This document shows positions 1 through 11,866 of a stretch of DNA of 64,000 bases, piece after piece (the stretch's first letter is position 1; the number at the start of each line of letters is the position of its first letter). The notes below the pieces were generated by a model that searched no databases, was not told the DNA's origin, and worked only from the letters and a program-made list of their open reading frames with translations. The translations under genes and the position numbers were made by a program. The stretch comes from Echinococcus granulosus. Taxonomy: Eukaryota > Platyhelminthes > Cestoda > Cyclophyllidea > Taeniidae. The DNA is taken from assembly GCF_000524195.1 (NCBI RefSeq), contig NW_020170411.1, positions 549,657 to 613,656 on the forward strand, given 5' to 3'.

Positions 1-2004
1 GGTGAACTGCTTTTCAGTTGTTAGGAGAACTCTCTTTGTCTCCATCGTGCCTTTATGCCAGTGACTCATTAATTTTTATACGATCTGAGCAAACTAGAAG
101 GAATGTCATACAAACCCACTTTGACTCTACTGCAGTCAAATTAACAGTAAATCTCAAGGTTTTCCAAATCCTTCATAACACATTTGAGATTGTTCCCAAA
201 TGTTACCGAGCTACTCTGTAGATACCGTACTCGCATGGAAAATTATGAAGGAAGAGAACATGTCATTGTTTACCCCGGTACCAAGTTAAACAAGCGTTTG
301 GATGAGGTTAATGCTATGTGGCAGTAAATTTTCGCTACTTTCACAACTGTCTTACATTTAAGACAATAATCTGTCACTGAGGCTATTCACAGCTAGGCGA
401 GATCATTGAACGTTTTCTTGGTTGGAAACAGTGATAGTTTTAGACCGCTTATTGTCTTGCTGGTACGAAGAAAAACAGCAGTATGATTCCATTATACAGT
501 AGGGCAATACATATACCTTGTTTTGCAATCTAGGCTTAACCGAAAATGGCAGCAATCTGGTGAGCACTGCCTTTTTGGATAATCCCAACGGATACCCTTA
601 AAGAAATGAGAGAAGTACTGATCCCGATGCGAGCTTTGTGCACGAGGAGTTCCTCATTAAGTTATGCACGTTTTGCCAAATGTTACCAACTAAATACCAA
701 TTAAGGAAGAGATTCAGTGCAGTACTCAGGCTCATGCCATTCCCATGAGTAGAACGGAACTTCCATTACACTTGGAGTAATGGTGGGTTCCTAGTCATAG
801 GGATCAGTTTATCACCGTATTACTTTGCATTGCATATTCTTCTGTGAATTCAATCATGGCCCATCACAATTAAATGCATCCTTATGGAGACGACCCACCG
901 GTCGGAAACGGGGGTAATGATTGCCTGTTAGTGTCAACTACATTGTGCAAAAAAATAGCACCTAAGGTGAGCTAGTGTTGAAAACAACAAGAGGGACCAT
1001 GTGATAAATGTATTTTTGGGACACCTTTTAGGAACAAGGCCGACGAGTTCGGCGAATTTCATAACTCCCTTCAGAGCACAAAAATCTCGGTGGTCCATAA
1101 GACTTCTACTGCCTTCATAAGCCCCTTTTCAAGTCATTCATAATATCCTCAACAAATCAATCTTGATCAAATGATTAGGAAAGGGGGGAGGATGGTAGAA
1201 ACGACGGAATCTTATTGCCATTAAACAAAAACCTAAACAATATATTCTTTAAACAGAAGTACCCTAAAAAACTAAGAAATGGTAAGGAACTGTTTTAACG
1301 TGTATCGGTAAAATATGTCCCAGAAAAACATTTAGAAAACATTGGTAACTTTTATTTCGAAAACTAAGTTGGTTATAATGGCGACTAAAATCACATTTTA
1401 AAGGGCAGAAATGACTTCACCGAATGAATGTAATCACTGGGTCTCGTAGAGGAGGGAATAACCATAATTTTGTTATACTTCCTTAAACATTGGTTCATAC
1501 ATCACCAACTTGTAATTTAGCTGTCTATTAATTCACTCTGCAGGTATGCACCTCGCCTATCGTGTTATCACCTCACCTCTGTTTGTACTCTTCCGAGCTG
1601 AATAAAATGTTTTGCTAAATCGCCTATTGAAGACAGTGATTGGTTATTGGCATGTAGCAACCACCCACGTTCCTGTTGGTTATAAAAGAACAAGGTAAAT
1701 CACACCCTTTCATTTTGCTTACCTGCGTGCGGGCATAGGTGTGAATTTAGTTGCATAAGCTTTGGTTTTAGTCCTACATCGTTAATGATGGTACTGTTTG
1801 TTTTGTGTGCTCTTTCCTGCCATACGCATTTCTCCCTTTTCTGAGTTTAGGTATATTGCATGTATCGATACTCATGCACACTGGTATTAATGTCGATAAA
1901 TCGTACTTTGCAAAAGGCGATGACCTTCTTTGATAATGGTTTAATAAAAGACATGAAGATTTTACTTGTCTGATATGTAAAGAAAACATTTCTGGTTTCA
2001 GAAC
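1..2004. other. Intergenic, no gene seen
   Basis: AT-rich sequence with stops in all frames. The only structured element is a pyrimidine-rich 3' splice site ending at 2001, three bases before the start codon of the first EF-hand gene; it may be a trans-splice acceptor or the end of a 5' UTR intron. Confidence 0.6.
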
Positions 2005-3728
2005 ATGGGATTAACTCATCGCTACTTGGAAGCCTTCAAAGCTGCGGACAAGGACGGAAGTGGAACCCTCACTCGCAGCGAACTGAAAAGCGTATTGACT
2101 TCTAGAGGGATCCCCATATCCGAAATTGACGTGAGTATAGGTTCTACAGTGATATTCTTGATTTTACCCGATGTATATTTAATGAACTTACTCAATACGA
2201 ATGAATAGCCCTGTGGGGTCCGATCGAGAGTAATAATTTTATCTCTGGATGCTAGATGTTAGTTTTGCGAGTTTCTTGACCCATCAATTGACAAGGTTGA
2301 AGTGAGTTTCAACTTGCGATCCGTAAAGAGAAAATAAAAGTCTCTCGGTGATTGCATTTCAGAGGCATTTTCTACGCTAATATAAGCCCACTCAGCGGGT
2401 CACAATGGTGACTGATATTGAATAGTTGTTTTTCTGATGTCACTGACATTTTACACACCCGACAAAATAAATTCCACTAGATATGTCTTAGTAAGAAATA
2501 TTACTAATGTGTGAATGGATTGAGATAAAAGTAAGAGGTATTGTTGTCCTCAGCAAATCATTTGACAATTTTTGTTCAACTTAAATCACCTATCAAAAGC
2601 TTTCCAATTTTTTTACCTTTTTTAAGCACAGACGAATCCAGACAGATGCCATGACTTATTCACCAAAACAGTTCACGTGCTACTTTGATTTGATGCGTAT
2701 TTCCCCCTAGGATGCTTGCTGCTAATTTAGACTGTGCACAACCAATTTGCGGTGGCCGAAGGAAGTTTAAATTGAACGATTCCAGCAATGTCTAGGCAGT
2801 AAGCAAAGCTAGTTTTCGAAAGGTCAAATTCCTTCTATTTACCTTTATTGAAGTTTCTTAGCGCCCTCAGTCTTCCCTCAAATCGCAATAAGCCCTCCCA
2901 CCACAGGTTTCTTATTAATGCACAGAAGCGCAGGGAGGCTAGGACATGGCCAAAAGGTCAAACCGTCATGGCGGAAGTATAAACCACGAAGCCCATGCAG
3001 TTAAGTGGGTCGCTGGAAGGGTATCAAATCACTGCACGGTAGTTATTAGTACGCAACTGCAGCCTCTTGAACCTACAGTGTCCATATAATGGCGTTCCAA
3101 AAGTGTCAAAATATTTACTCTTCTTGCACTGTCTCATTAAACGAACTATATACTTGTTAAATAATATTCAGCCATTTTCTTCGTCGTCCCTAGAAAAAAA
3201 CACATTTTGTTGTAGAATCTCATGAATCAACTTGATCTTAATGGCGACGGCATCATTACGTTGGGAGAATACAAAATTGCGCTGGGAATATCCACCCAAC
3301 CACTTGAAGCGTAAGTTCACCCCAGCCATCATTTCAGTTTTTGCTTATTTACTCACATTAGTTTAATTAGGAATGAGTGTGAATGCAGCCGATATCCTAG
3401 TCACTTTTATGTCATTTCTGCATTTTACGAAACCGCTTATCAGCATAACTTGTAAACAGCGTATTTAAAGTCAGTTAAACTTGATAATTGATATCTCACC
3501 ATTCAGAAGCAATTTTTGCCTTCTAGATGGCGGGAGCTTTTTGAAGAGTTGGACAAAGACCAATCGGGATCAATTGAAGTTGCAGAACTAAAACATTTCC
3601 TCGATGATGCCAACATGGATTCACTTGTTCCTGTCTTGGATGACTGGATAGCGGATTATGATGTGAACAAAGATGGAAAATTACAATACAGAGAATTCCT
3701 TGGTTTCATAGCCACACTTGAGGACTAA
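2005..3728 (+). CDS. EF-hand calcium-binding protein, copy 1
   Basis: Three exons: 2005-2130, 3216-3310 and 3527-3728, in phases 0 and 2, giving 140 residues. All four EF-hand loops are canonical 12-residue calcium loops: DKDGSGTLTRSE, DLNGDGIITLGE, DKDQSGSIEVAE and DVNKDGKLQYRE, each with acidic residues at positions 1, 3 or 5, glycine at 6 and glutamate at 12. Donors are gtgagt and gtaagt; acceptors are tgtag and ttctag. The size and four-loop layout match calmodulin-like cytosolic calcium sensors, but the body is not calmodulin itself. The start codon follows a splice acceptor by three bases. Copy 2 starts about 2.3 kb downstream on the same strand with identical exon 2 and exon 3 lengths (95 and 202), so the pair is a tandem duplication. 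Its binding partner cannot be read from the sequence. Confidence 0.9.
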
Positions 3729-6008
3729 ACCTAACATTTGTTTTCTATTTTTTACGCCAGAGGAGCATTTCAAATCTCACTCTGTTATTAGCAAAAAAAT
3801 ACCGCTCATAAATTTTGAAAAAGTATGTATTTTTGAAACTTCAACACTTATTTGTCCAGATTCTGAGAGAAATTGGTAAAAAGTCAATTAAGTTACATGA
3901 TTTTAACATCGGAATTCGGGAATATTCACCCTAATCGCTAATTATATCAGCTTGTTTATAATAGCCAAACACAGGAGTTATGAACTAGGGATTTATAAGA
4001 ATACTATATTTCTGCCACTGGCATTTTGAAAATTGATTAAATTTTTACTAAGAATAAAACGTTTAATTTCATTGAAAGGTTTTCTTCAACCAATGCAGGC
4101 AAACTTTTATGAGCGCGATCTTACGAAACCTAGGCTTGATGTATAGCACTCCGAGTTTTCTCGTGCAGAAGAGCTGAGCTGGGAAACTACTAGTAGAGTT
4201 GGAAAATCATGTCCCAGAGCGGAAGGAAGGGCTGCGGTGACTGAAGTGTCCGCGTAGTTACACATCCAGTTTATCAAAATATTGAATTATGCCAGGTAGC
4301 TACTACATCTCTCCTTGTCAATGGAGATAAGTTAACTCCTTTACGCCTGAAATCACGTGTCCTTCTGCCAGCGGAATTTCGACGGCTGAAATGAGTGGAA
4401 TGCGGGTGGATTATTTCACCATGGTTCACTGATCTGTTTTTAATCATCAAAGCTCCAAATGTCTGTCTATCAAACCGTTTACATCAAGGGATACATTGAA
4501 TAACATGTTTTGATGGAGTATACTTATGCTAAACTTTTCGAGAATTAAATTCATGTAAATCCAATAAGTCATCAGAATTTGTAAAAAATCTTGCAACTTT
4601 TAAGTTATTTACATTCCCGGGGGCAGAGGGCTTTCGGGATTAATTCTACAAAAGATTTGATTTTTTAGAAGACCCAAAATTCTGTCCGTTATTCATTTTT
4701 TACCCAAACTAGGATAGGGTTCTTCTAAAAAATATCATTGTTTGTTGGACCACGCATATTCTTAACAAAATAATGCTATAGCTTTAAATAATATTTAAAT
4801 ATGAAGAATTTTAACAGCAAAGGTCCTTCTTGTCCTATACGTGATTTTTAAATTCCTAAAATTTGCATTTTTGAGCCTTCTTGGTCAATAGTGCGCTATT
4901 GACGGTCCGAATAACAAGGTAATGCCACAAATTCATCTTCTAGTATCAATTTCAACATAGGGTTTAGGTTCCCCATATATTCATTGGTAGTTTTGGTGCC
5001 AATTTGAGACTGGTCTCATAAAGCTCAGTACTTTCGCATTTTTCCCCTTGAGGTGAAATTTCTCCTGTTTAATAAGTGGCATTTATGTGATTTGTTTCGG
5101 CTACGGATTATGCACAATTACATCCTGACTTTTTCTTTAGCTTTTGGTCAGATTGAAAGGGCGCACTGCTTAGCATATTTCTTTGCTCTTGAGATTTAAA
5201 GCAAATGACATCCAGATGTTACGTGCACTTCAGATATTCCTGAAGTAGTGATGCAATTTGACACGTTAAACTAGTGCGCCAAAATAAATTATTTACTGGT
5301 TTTTTTGTAAGAAAAAGTGCAAGATATTGCTCAAGGCGCCTTTATCAAAAATGTTTTGCAGTGTAATCGAGGAGTAAAAACTCTCATTTTATTCATCGCG
5401 TGAAGCATAATTCACATTTAACCTTCATGAAGTAGCCTTTCTTTATTCTCTTACACGAGACCACATGACGCAAGCCAAACCACTGGCTGATTTAAGTGGT
5501 GGTGCTAGTTGTAGTCAACATACTTCTGAATTAGCCTATGAAATGTGGAATCAATGTGGTTAATAAAAAGTCGCATCGCCGGGTCTCCATCTTTCAGCTT
5601 AAAGTGAAGGTAAGTGCCTCCAATGCGCAGCGCGTATCTTTGATAACACCGTCATGTTCCAACACCTGTGGGTGTTTAATAAACATAAAACCCAGTTATA
5701 AATTAATTGCCTCGGTTTCGGTCTCACGTTTCAGGTTTAATTACAGCTCTTGTACTTACCACTATTCTTAGTTCACAGCATTTTTGCAGCATTAAACATT
5801 CACCTGTGAGTCGAAATTCGCTACCCCAAATATGTTTAAACATCCCGTGTGGAATATTTAATTACTCTTCCAGTCCATTTTCCAACAACTTATCTTCCTC
5901 AAAATCAGTATCGTGTACTCACATTTCCTCATTTTACGTACCAGTTCCTGATAGATGTATATGTTTGGGAAAGGAGTGAAGAGTAAATGCCTCTTTTTAG
6001 ATTCTGGC
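3729..6008. other. Intergenic between EF-hand copies 1 and 2
   Basis: AT-rich, no supported exon. Short open frames at 5538-5979 have no coding signature. A pyrimidine-rich acceptor (ctctttttag) ends at 6000, eight bases before the copy 2 start. Confidence 0.55.
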
Positions 6009-6840
6009 ATGTCTAGCCAGCGCCATCGTTATCTCAAAGCCTTTAAAAGTGCGGATAAGGACGGCAGCGGTTCATTAGATAGGGGAGAACTGGAGGCTGC
6101 GCTGGCTTCTCAGGGAATCCCTGCCTCGGAAACGGAGGTTCGTTGTCTCTCCTATATCTCATCCCTTAGGCATTTCATGTAAATGTTAACTAAGAGTGGA
6201 GCAATACTTTTAAATCAGCCAGTTTAGGCACCTCGGTGTCGTTCGTAATATACTAGTTCTAATTACTGCATATGAACGCATAAGAAAAATTGAGAGCTAA
6301 TACCCCCAAAGTACTTTTAAGTGAAATGGTACGTCAACTAAAAACGTTATCATCAGTCGTATTGCAAAAAGTTGCCACTGCATCGAAGGTTTAAGCATTA
6401 TAATCTTGAATTAAGTGAAGCTTTTCCACCTAACTATTCCAGAAATTAATGAATTCACTTGATATCAACGGTGATGGAATCATCAATCTCGGAGAATATG
6501 AGATAGCTCTCGGTATCTCCACGCAACCCATCGAAGCGTAAGTTGTGATTTGGCACTTTTTTTGAAGTGAAATGGACTAAATAAGCATCTTCCACCACAA
6601 TGAAATGACGCTTTCAATGATCTATTTTTCGTATTAAGGTGGAAGGAACTCTTCACTGAGTTGGATACCGATCATTCGGGTGTTATTGACTTTAACGAAT
6701 TGTGCAATTATCTTAGCGGCGCAGGAGGAGACGAGTTTATACCCGTGCTGAAGGATTGGATGGATGATTATGACGTTAACAAGGATGGAAAGCTCAATTA
6801 TAACGAGTTTCTAGGATTTGTGTCCTCTTTAGAAAACTAA
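6009..6840 (+). CDS. EF-hand calcium-binding protein, copy 2
   Basis: Three exons: 6009-6137, 6443-6537 and 6639-6840, coding for 141 residues. Exons 2 and 3 have exactly the lengths and phases of copy 1. The four calcium loops are DKDGSGSLDRGE, DINGDGIINLGE, DTDHSGVIDFNE and DVNKDGKLNYNE, all complete. The first donor is gttcgt, weaker than in copy 1, and the third exon starts after attaag, an acceptor with a poor pyrimidine tract. An upstream in-frame ATG at 5955 exists, but a strong splice acceptor lies between it and 6009, and copy 1 begins at the equivalent position, so 6009 is preferred. Probably a cytosolic calcium sensor or buffer diverged after tandem duplication. Introns are much shorter (305 and 101) than in copy 1 (1085 and 216). 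Confidence 0.9.
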
Positions 6841-8084
6841 AACTTATTTTGTGATTTATTTGAGATTTGAACACGATTATTTCAAATATATTTTGTAAAT
6901 TATGGCACGGAATTCATCCATATAGGTTGCATTTAACAGCGTTTTCATTGGTTTGACAGTTAACAATTTCCAAACAACTGGTTGGCCAATACCTAGAATT
7001 AGTACCCTAATTACCCACTCGTTCAGTAAAGCGTGTTTTGCTAATGTGAAGAAGTCATCCTCTGCCTGTTTATGGTGCTAATTCTCATCCAGGTTATTTT
7101 ATTCATTAAAGCGAAGTAAGTATTGCGCTAAATTTGTGAAATGTCGTTGGCATATATGCTGCTAACACATAACTCGAACGCAGTTAGTAGGCAAAGTCAA
7201 AGGTGCAAACGTTTGAAGCCTCTCGGGTTAGCCAATACGTCCTTTCCGCAAATAAATAGTCGCTATCTTCATTACGCTTTCTCAGCAATCCATGTAGAAT
7301 GTGCTCTTGCAGAGTGAGGAAATTTACCAATATGTCGACATGTCGGAGATAGAAAGCACGTATACGATCACAAAAAAGGCTCTAAAGCGGACCATAACTT
7401 TGTACTTTAATCCACCTACTCACGTGATTCCTTAGGTTGAAGCCTATGCCAGCATGGGGATCGAACCTCCTGCTGCAATGGAAAATTGGCATCGACGCGG
7501 TCAACGCCCTTTGAAACGTGTGCATTGCCATAATATAGAATATTTTGGAGGCATTATCGAATGAAACCCGCTTATGACGTTTAAAACCGAATATTTCACT
7601 ATACGTCATTACTTACAGTTGATTATTAATACCCGGAAAAATCTTCACTTTGCGAATTCAGAACTCGATTGACAAAAGCCATGGTGATACGTGCTTCGGT
7701 TAAGTTCAAATTATACGCCCGGCAGGTGTATGTTATGACTGTTCAATATTGACCTGAAATGCCAGCACTTCCGTACCGACCTGAAACTCTCGGTAAAAAT
7801 TTTGCTTTACTTAATGCACTTCGATGGCATCCTTGTCTCTGACGAAAACCTATCTTATATAAAATCAAATATTTTGGGATTGATAAATAATTAGCTTCCC
7901 TTTGTACGTTTAAGTATCTTGATCCAAGTCCTCTGCAAGCCGGTTACACGGGATATTTTTTACCAAAATCAAGCATACGGTTTAAATGAATTTACTGCAA
8001 ATGACATAGTTAAATCTTACCGGAATTTCATTCGTTAATGCCAACATTTATTGATGTTAATTCACTGACAATGAAAAGCCCAGG
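6841..8084. other. Intergenic, no gene seen
   Basis: No supported exon. A polyadenylation signal for the minus-strand gene that follows is present at 8047-8052 (AATAAA on the minus strand). Confidence 0.5.
8047..8052 (-). terminator. Polyadenylation signal AATAAA
   Basis: Canonical hexamer on the minus strand, 33 bases downstream of the stop of the one-exon gene at 8085-8522. Confidence 0.5.
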
Positions 8085-8522
8085 TCATCGGATGAGCTGA
8101 GAGTCCACTTTGCCGCGTTGCCAAACCTTCCATGCAGGAATGACTTCATCTAACCGATCAATTGCTTGAATGAGCTCTTCTTCAGTTTGAGACTCCACTC
8201 GAAGCAATCTTTCGTTCCCGTATATACATCCACTATCGAACGTGTTCACTCCCATACGCAACCGGCATCGTAGATAGGTCGTTGTGAGTTTGTGCCTCAA
8301 TTTCATAAACTGATGGATGCTGGAGTCCGTTGCGGGAATAAAAATGTTGTAGCTGAATGGAAACAGTGTAGTGAATTCCTGACAAGAAGAACACTGGGAG
8401 TAGTTATCGTTAGCAATATGATCTGTTTGATTAACTGTGCAATTTCCATAAGCGATTGGAGAACTGGGTTTAATGCTGGCTTCCACCGGTACCCCAGCTT
8501 GGGATTCCTCTTGAGAGGACAT
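8085..8522 (-). CDS. Hypothetical protein, single exon, 145 aa
   Basis: An uninterrupted 145-codon frame from ATG at 8522 to TGA at 8085, one of the longest open frames in the window. An AATAAA signal lies 33 bases after the stop, which supports a real transcript end. The N-terminal third is polar, low in complexity and rich in serine. The C-terminal half alternates hydrophobic strands and helices and ends in a basic tail; around residues 109-127 it reads NERLLRVESQTEEELIQAI. The strand-helix pattern vaguely recalls a KH-like fold without the GXXG loop, but I do not recognise the family and assign no function. It sits between EF-hand copy 2 and the third, opposite-strand EF-hand gene. It could also be a fortuitous open frame. 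Confidence 0.5.
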   Translation of the reverse strand: MSSQEESQAGVPVEASIKPSSPIAYGNCTVNQTDHIANDNYSQCSSCQEFTTLFPFSYNIFIPATDSSIHQFMKLRHKLTTTYLRCRLRMGVNTFDSGCIYGNERLLRVESQTEEELIQAIDRLDEVIPAWKVWQRGKVDSQLIR

Positions 8523-10199
8523 CGCTCAATCTGACCAGTCTTTGCATTAATGTTATGTCACGTGAAGGTCATGTCGTGGTTGACAATTGACCACATATTC
8601 AATGTGGTCAGATGTAAAACAGTACTAATTTCAAAACACCTCCTTTTTGTATTGTCTAGAAAAATTCGCAAGTTTTAGCAATAAATTATTAGCTAGTGTA
8701 ATGCAACTTTCAATTTTGTCTTGAGCATTATCCATAGACATCATCGTATCGCTTGTATTCTGGGCGCATGGTAACAGTTGCCTTTTATAAAATGTGCACA
8801 CTGCTAGGGTATTTTGTGTTTTTGCCAAGATATTTGCCTTGTAATTTTGCAGACCGCTAGGGATAGTACGAGTCTGCACAATTTTGGCATTGCATGTCGG
8901 ATTATGTTCGTTCTAAGGAACTGTTCTTATGTGATTTTGGCGCATACAGGGTGTAAACATCGAGTTCACCTTTAGATTTTTCAATATATAACTTGAGCAT
9001 GACTCACTTATTTTGTAGGCTTTTCAAAACATTTTACTGAAATTAAATGTTTTGTATTTAGTTTGTATTAGTAGAAGCTATCTTGATGAAGTAGCACACA
9101 TGAAATGAAATATCACTTATTTGGGCTGGACCTTAACTCATGCCGTATTGACGTCTATCCAGAGTTGCTATTTGGTGCTCCTTATGGTGTGATTGAGGGC
9201 TACGTCTTATAGGGCCGTGATGTCAGCAGTTTCGTTTGTAAGTCAAATGCTTTCGGAGGTCGCACGATCACTGAAAAGGCTCATTCATGTGCGCCTTGGA
9301 TTTTCACTCCCACTGTGAGGTTATGTGTTGCGCCGAATGAGAAAACTCCGGTTACCAAGCAAATTACCGCAATGCAATATTTGTGTTATCAAAATTCCAC
9401 ATTAAGTCGCTCCACTAGAAGTGAGCTAAATTCTGATTCATTAAGGTGCCTTTTTAAGTAAAACTTACTAAAATGCAAAAATGCTCTAAACGGCATTTAG
9501 CTTGAAGATTTGATGGGTTGCTGTACAATATTTTCTACCTCCCATCTTACACTAATTGTGAAGAAAAGTTACCAATCACTCACTATCAAAAGGAGGACTT
9601 TTGCTTGAATGTCCTTATTTGCGTGGTCCCAATGTCGCTTACTTGAGTTGGCACGTCTCAACGAGTTATAATTACATACTCTTTACTTCGTGTCCCCACC
9701 GATGGTAAAATCGTTCCCCATTTTCAACTGTGGTCTGCAGTTTTTGATTGAGGTTGATTTAACAAATAACTCTACAAATGTCAACAATTCCTGAATTACC
9801 CAAACTACGTGACGAATTAGACTCATTGAGATGCAAGACAAACAAGTGCATCTATTCCTCGGTTGTTGCAAGGGTTTGCATCGATAATTGTCGTAAGAAT
9901 TTACAGGTTTGCAACAGCTGACTTGTGGTCAGGTCATAATGTCAATTTTAATCATCTTCTACGATTACTTTTAACAGTTACAACTTATTTGTTCATATTA
10001 ATTAATGGTCGTATTTCAACCTATTCTTTCATTGCTATGAATTTCAAGTGAAAATGCCTTTTGTTTATCCAATCCACATCAATAGAAATAAGAGAGAGTT
10101 GCATTTTCACATCAGGAAGAATTGAGATAGCGGTAAAACTCAACACCGGGCCAGTATATACAGTATCAGAATACAGAATGTTAAAATGAGACTGGCCAG
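8523..10199. other. Intergenic, no gene seen
   Basis: AT-rich, only short random open frames on both strands. It separates the one-exon gene from the 3' end of the third EF-hand gene. Confidence 0.5.
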
Positions 10200-11866
10200 T
10201 TACTCTCGATGCGTTGGATCAGACATGAAAGCAACAAACTCATGGAAGTCCATTTCTCCATCTTTATCCTTATCGTGGCTCCGAATCCACTCCTCTAGTT
10301 CGGACACCTTTACGGGGAAGCCCATGTCCTTCAGAAGGTTGTACAGCTCTACACACGAGATCCTTCCAGACTTGTCTTTATCCACATCGTCGAAAACGTT
10401 TCGCCAAAAAGCTATTCTATGGGCAGAAGTGCTATAAATTTAAAATCACAACACCAATTGCAACATCTATCACACTTTTAACAAACCAGTTTCAATGGCA
10501 GTAAGATTTATGATTCAAGAAAGTCCTTTTAGCTTAATAAGTCGTTGTGAATGAAGTGTTTTTGCTATTATAAGTAGTATTTTACCACCATTGACTCGGT
10601 TTAGGGCAAGTTGGTTCAACACCTACTTGAGCTCTTCTTCCGGTAGATCACAAACGACACGAAGATATTCGTCCTCAGTAATGTTACCGTCACCGTCTGC
10701 GTCAAATCTCTTCATAAATTTCTGAAAGCACATAATGCTTTGCATTCAACCGTAATATTTGTTGTTAAAAGAACGAAGATCCAGTACTGACGTAGCAAAG
10801 GGAGTAAAGGACTAATTTCATGCCTTAGCTTGCCATTACATGAGATCATTAGCCATGTATAAAACTGATTCGTAGTACTAATCTGGGTGTGACTTTTCTG
10901 GTATGTCAGCGAACTCTTTGATTTGACAGTTAAAAGCTGATAAACCTAGCCGTGAGTAAATAAACTTACTTGGGCTTAAAATTTAGCCTACTACGTTCAA
11001 AATGGGCCTCATACCTGTTTAAGGGGAAATCTGTAATTCAAGTGCTGACATTACAGGGAACATAAATTGACGGAAAGACACTGTGTCAATAGCGTTAAAT
11101 TGTTAGTTAAAACAGGGATAAATGTGGTGATTGAACAATTCGAATCACGTTAAATATGATTTGCATTATCGATGGTCTTGACTTCTGGAGGTATATAATT
11201 AGGATACGTTTCATTAAGGATGGATGGCCATTAAAGTTACTTTTAGTTGGTTTACCTTTCCACCTACTTTCTAGCTCTACATCCAAGTATGGGTCAGACA
11301 GGTTCTGGTTGCAGATCAGTCGATGGCTAACTGAACCTGCCAAAAGTACAGTCACGGGCGCGCTTGTTTTAAATAAAGACAAGTCATTAAATTTGCACTC
11401 TATGATTTTTAGTGGAGCAAATACCAACCTTACACGGATCCCATCGCGCACCTCTACGCAAAAGAATGTGTGAAGTTCTTCTTTGGAACTGTAAGTGTAG
11501 CAGCTATTCTTTTTAAACTATTATCTGATTTTTTCGTCGTATTTTTACCATCAACCAATGGCAATTTATTATGAATGTATCGGACGTTTAGATACCCGAT
11601 TTGACCGATGATTGAGCCTTTCGTTCTATAGAAACAGCTCTACGCATACGTTTATCCATGCACAACGTACTCACATCCACTAGTTTTAGATTGCATTAGA
11701 TAATGAATATGCTAATCAGTTTAACTGATTATCTCACCTTGATGAATTTCTTATCGAAGCCAGCAGCACCGAGACATTCTTTCACTTCAGACTTGGAAAG
11801 AACGCCACTGCTATCGATATCCATCTCTCTAAATTTTCTCAAGAAGTGCTCCCTGTGGTCGTTCAT
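10200..11866 (-). CDS. EF-hand calcium-binding protein, copy 3 (divergent)
   Basis: Three minus-strand exons: 11738-11866, 10627-10721 and 10200-10416, coding for 146 residues. Intron phases (0, 2), the 129-base first exon and the 95-base second exon equal those of copy 2, so all three genes share an ancestor. Calcium loops are DIDSSGVLSKSE, DADGDGNITEDE, DKDKSGRISCVE and DKDKDGEMDFHE, all complete. The third exon begins after cccatag; this adds three residues (I-A-F) before the WRN motif compared with the other copies, and it is the only acceptor that keeps the frame. An in-frame ATG 16 codons upstream (11914) is possible; 11866 is chosen because it aligns with the starts of copies 1 and 2. 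Opposite strand, about 3.4 kb beyond copy 2, so an inverted older duplicate. Confidence 0.88.

Noticed and set aside
7385..7480. GGTTCGATCCCC on the minus strand, tRNA or tRNA-derived SINE candidate
   Set aside because: No complete cloverleaf and no matching A-box found upstream.
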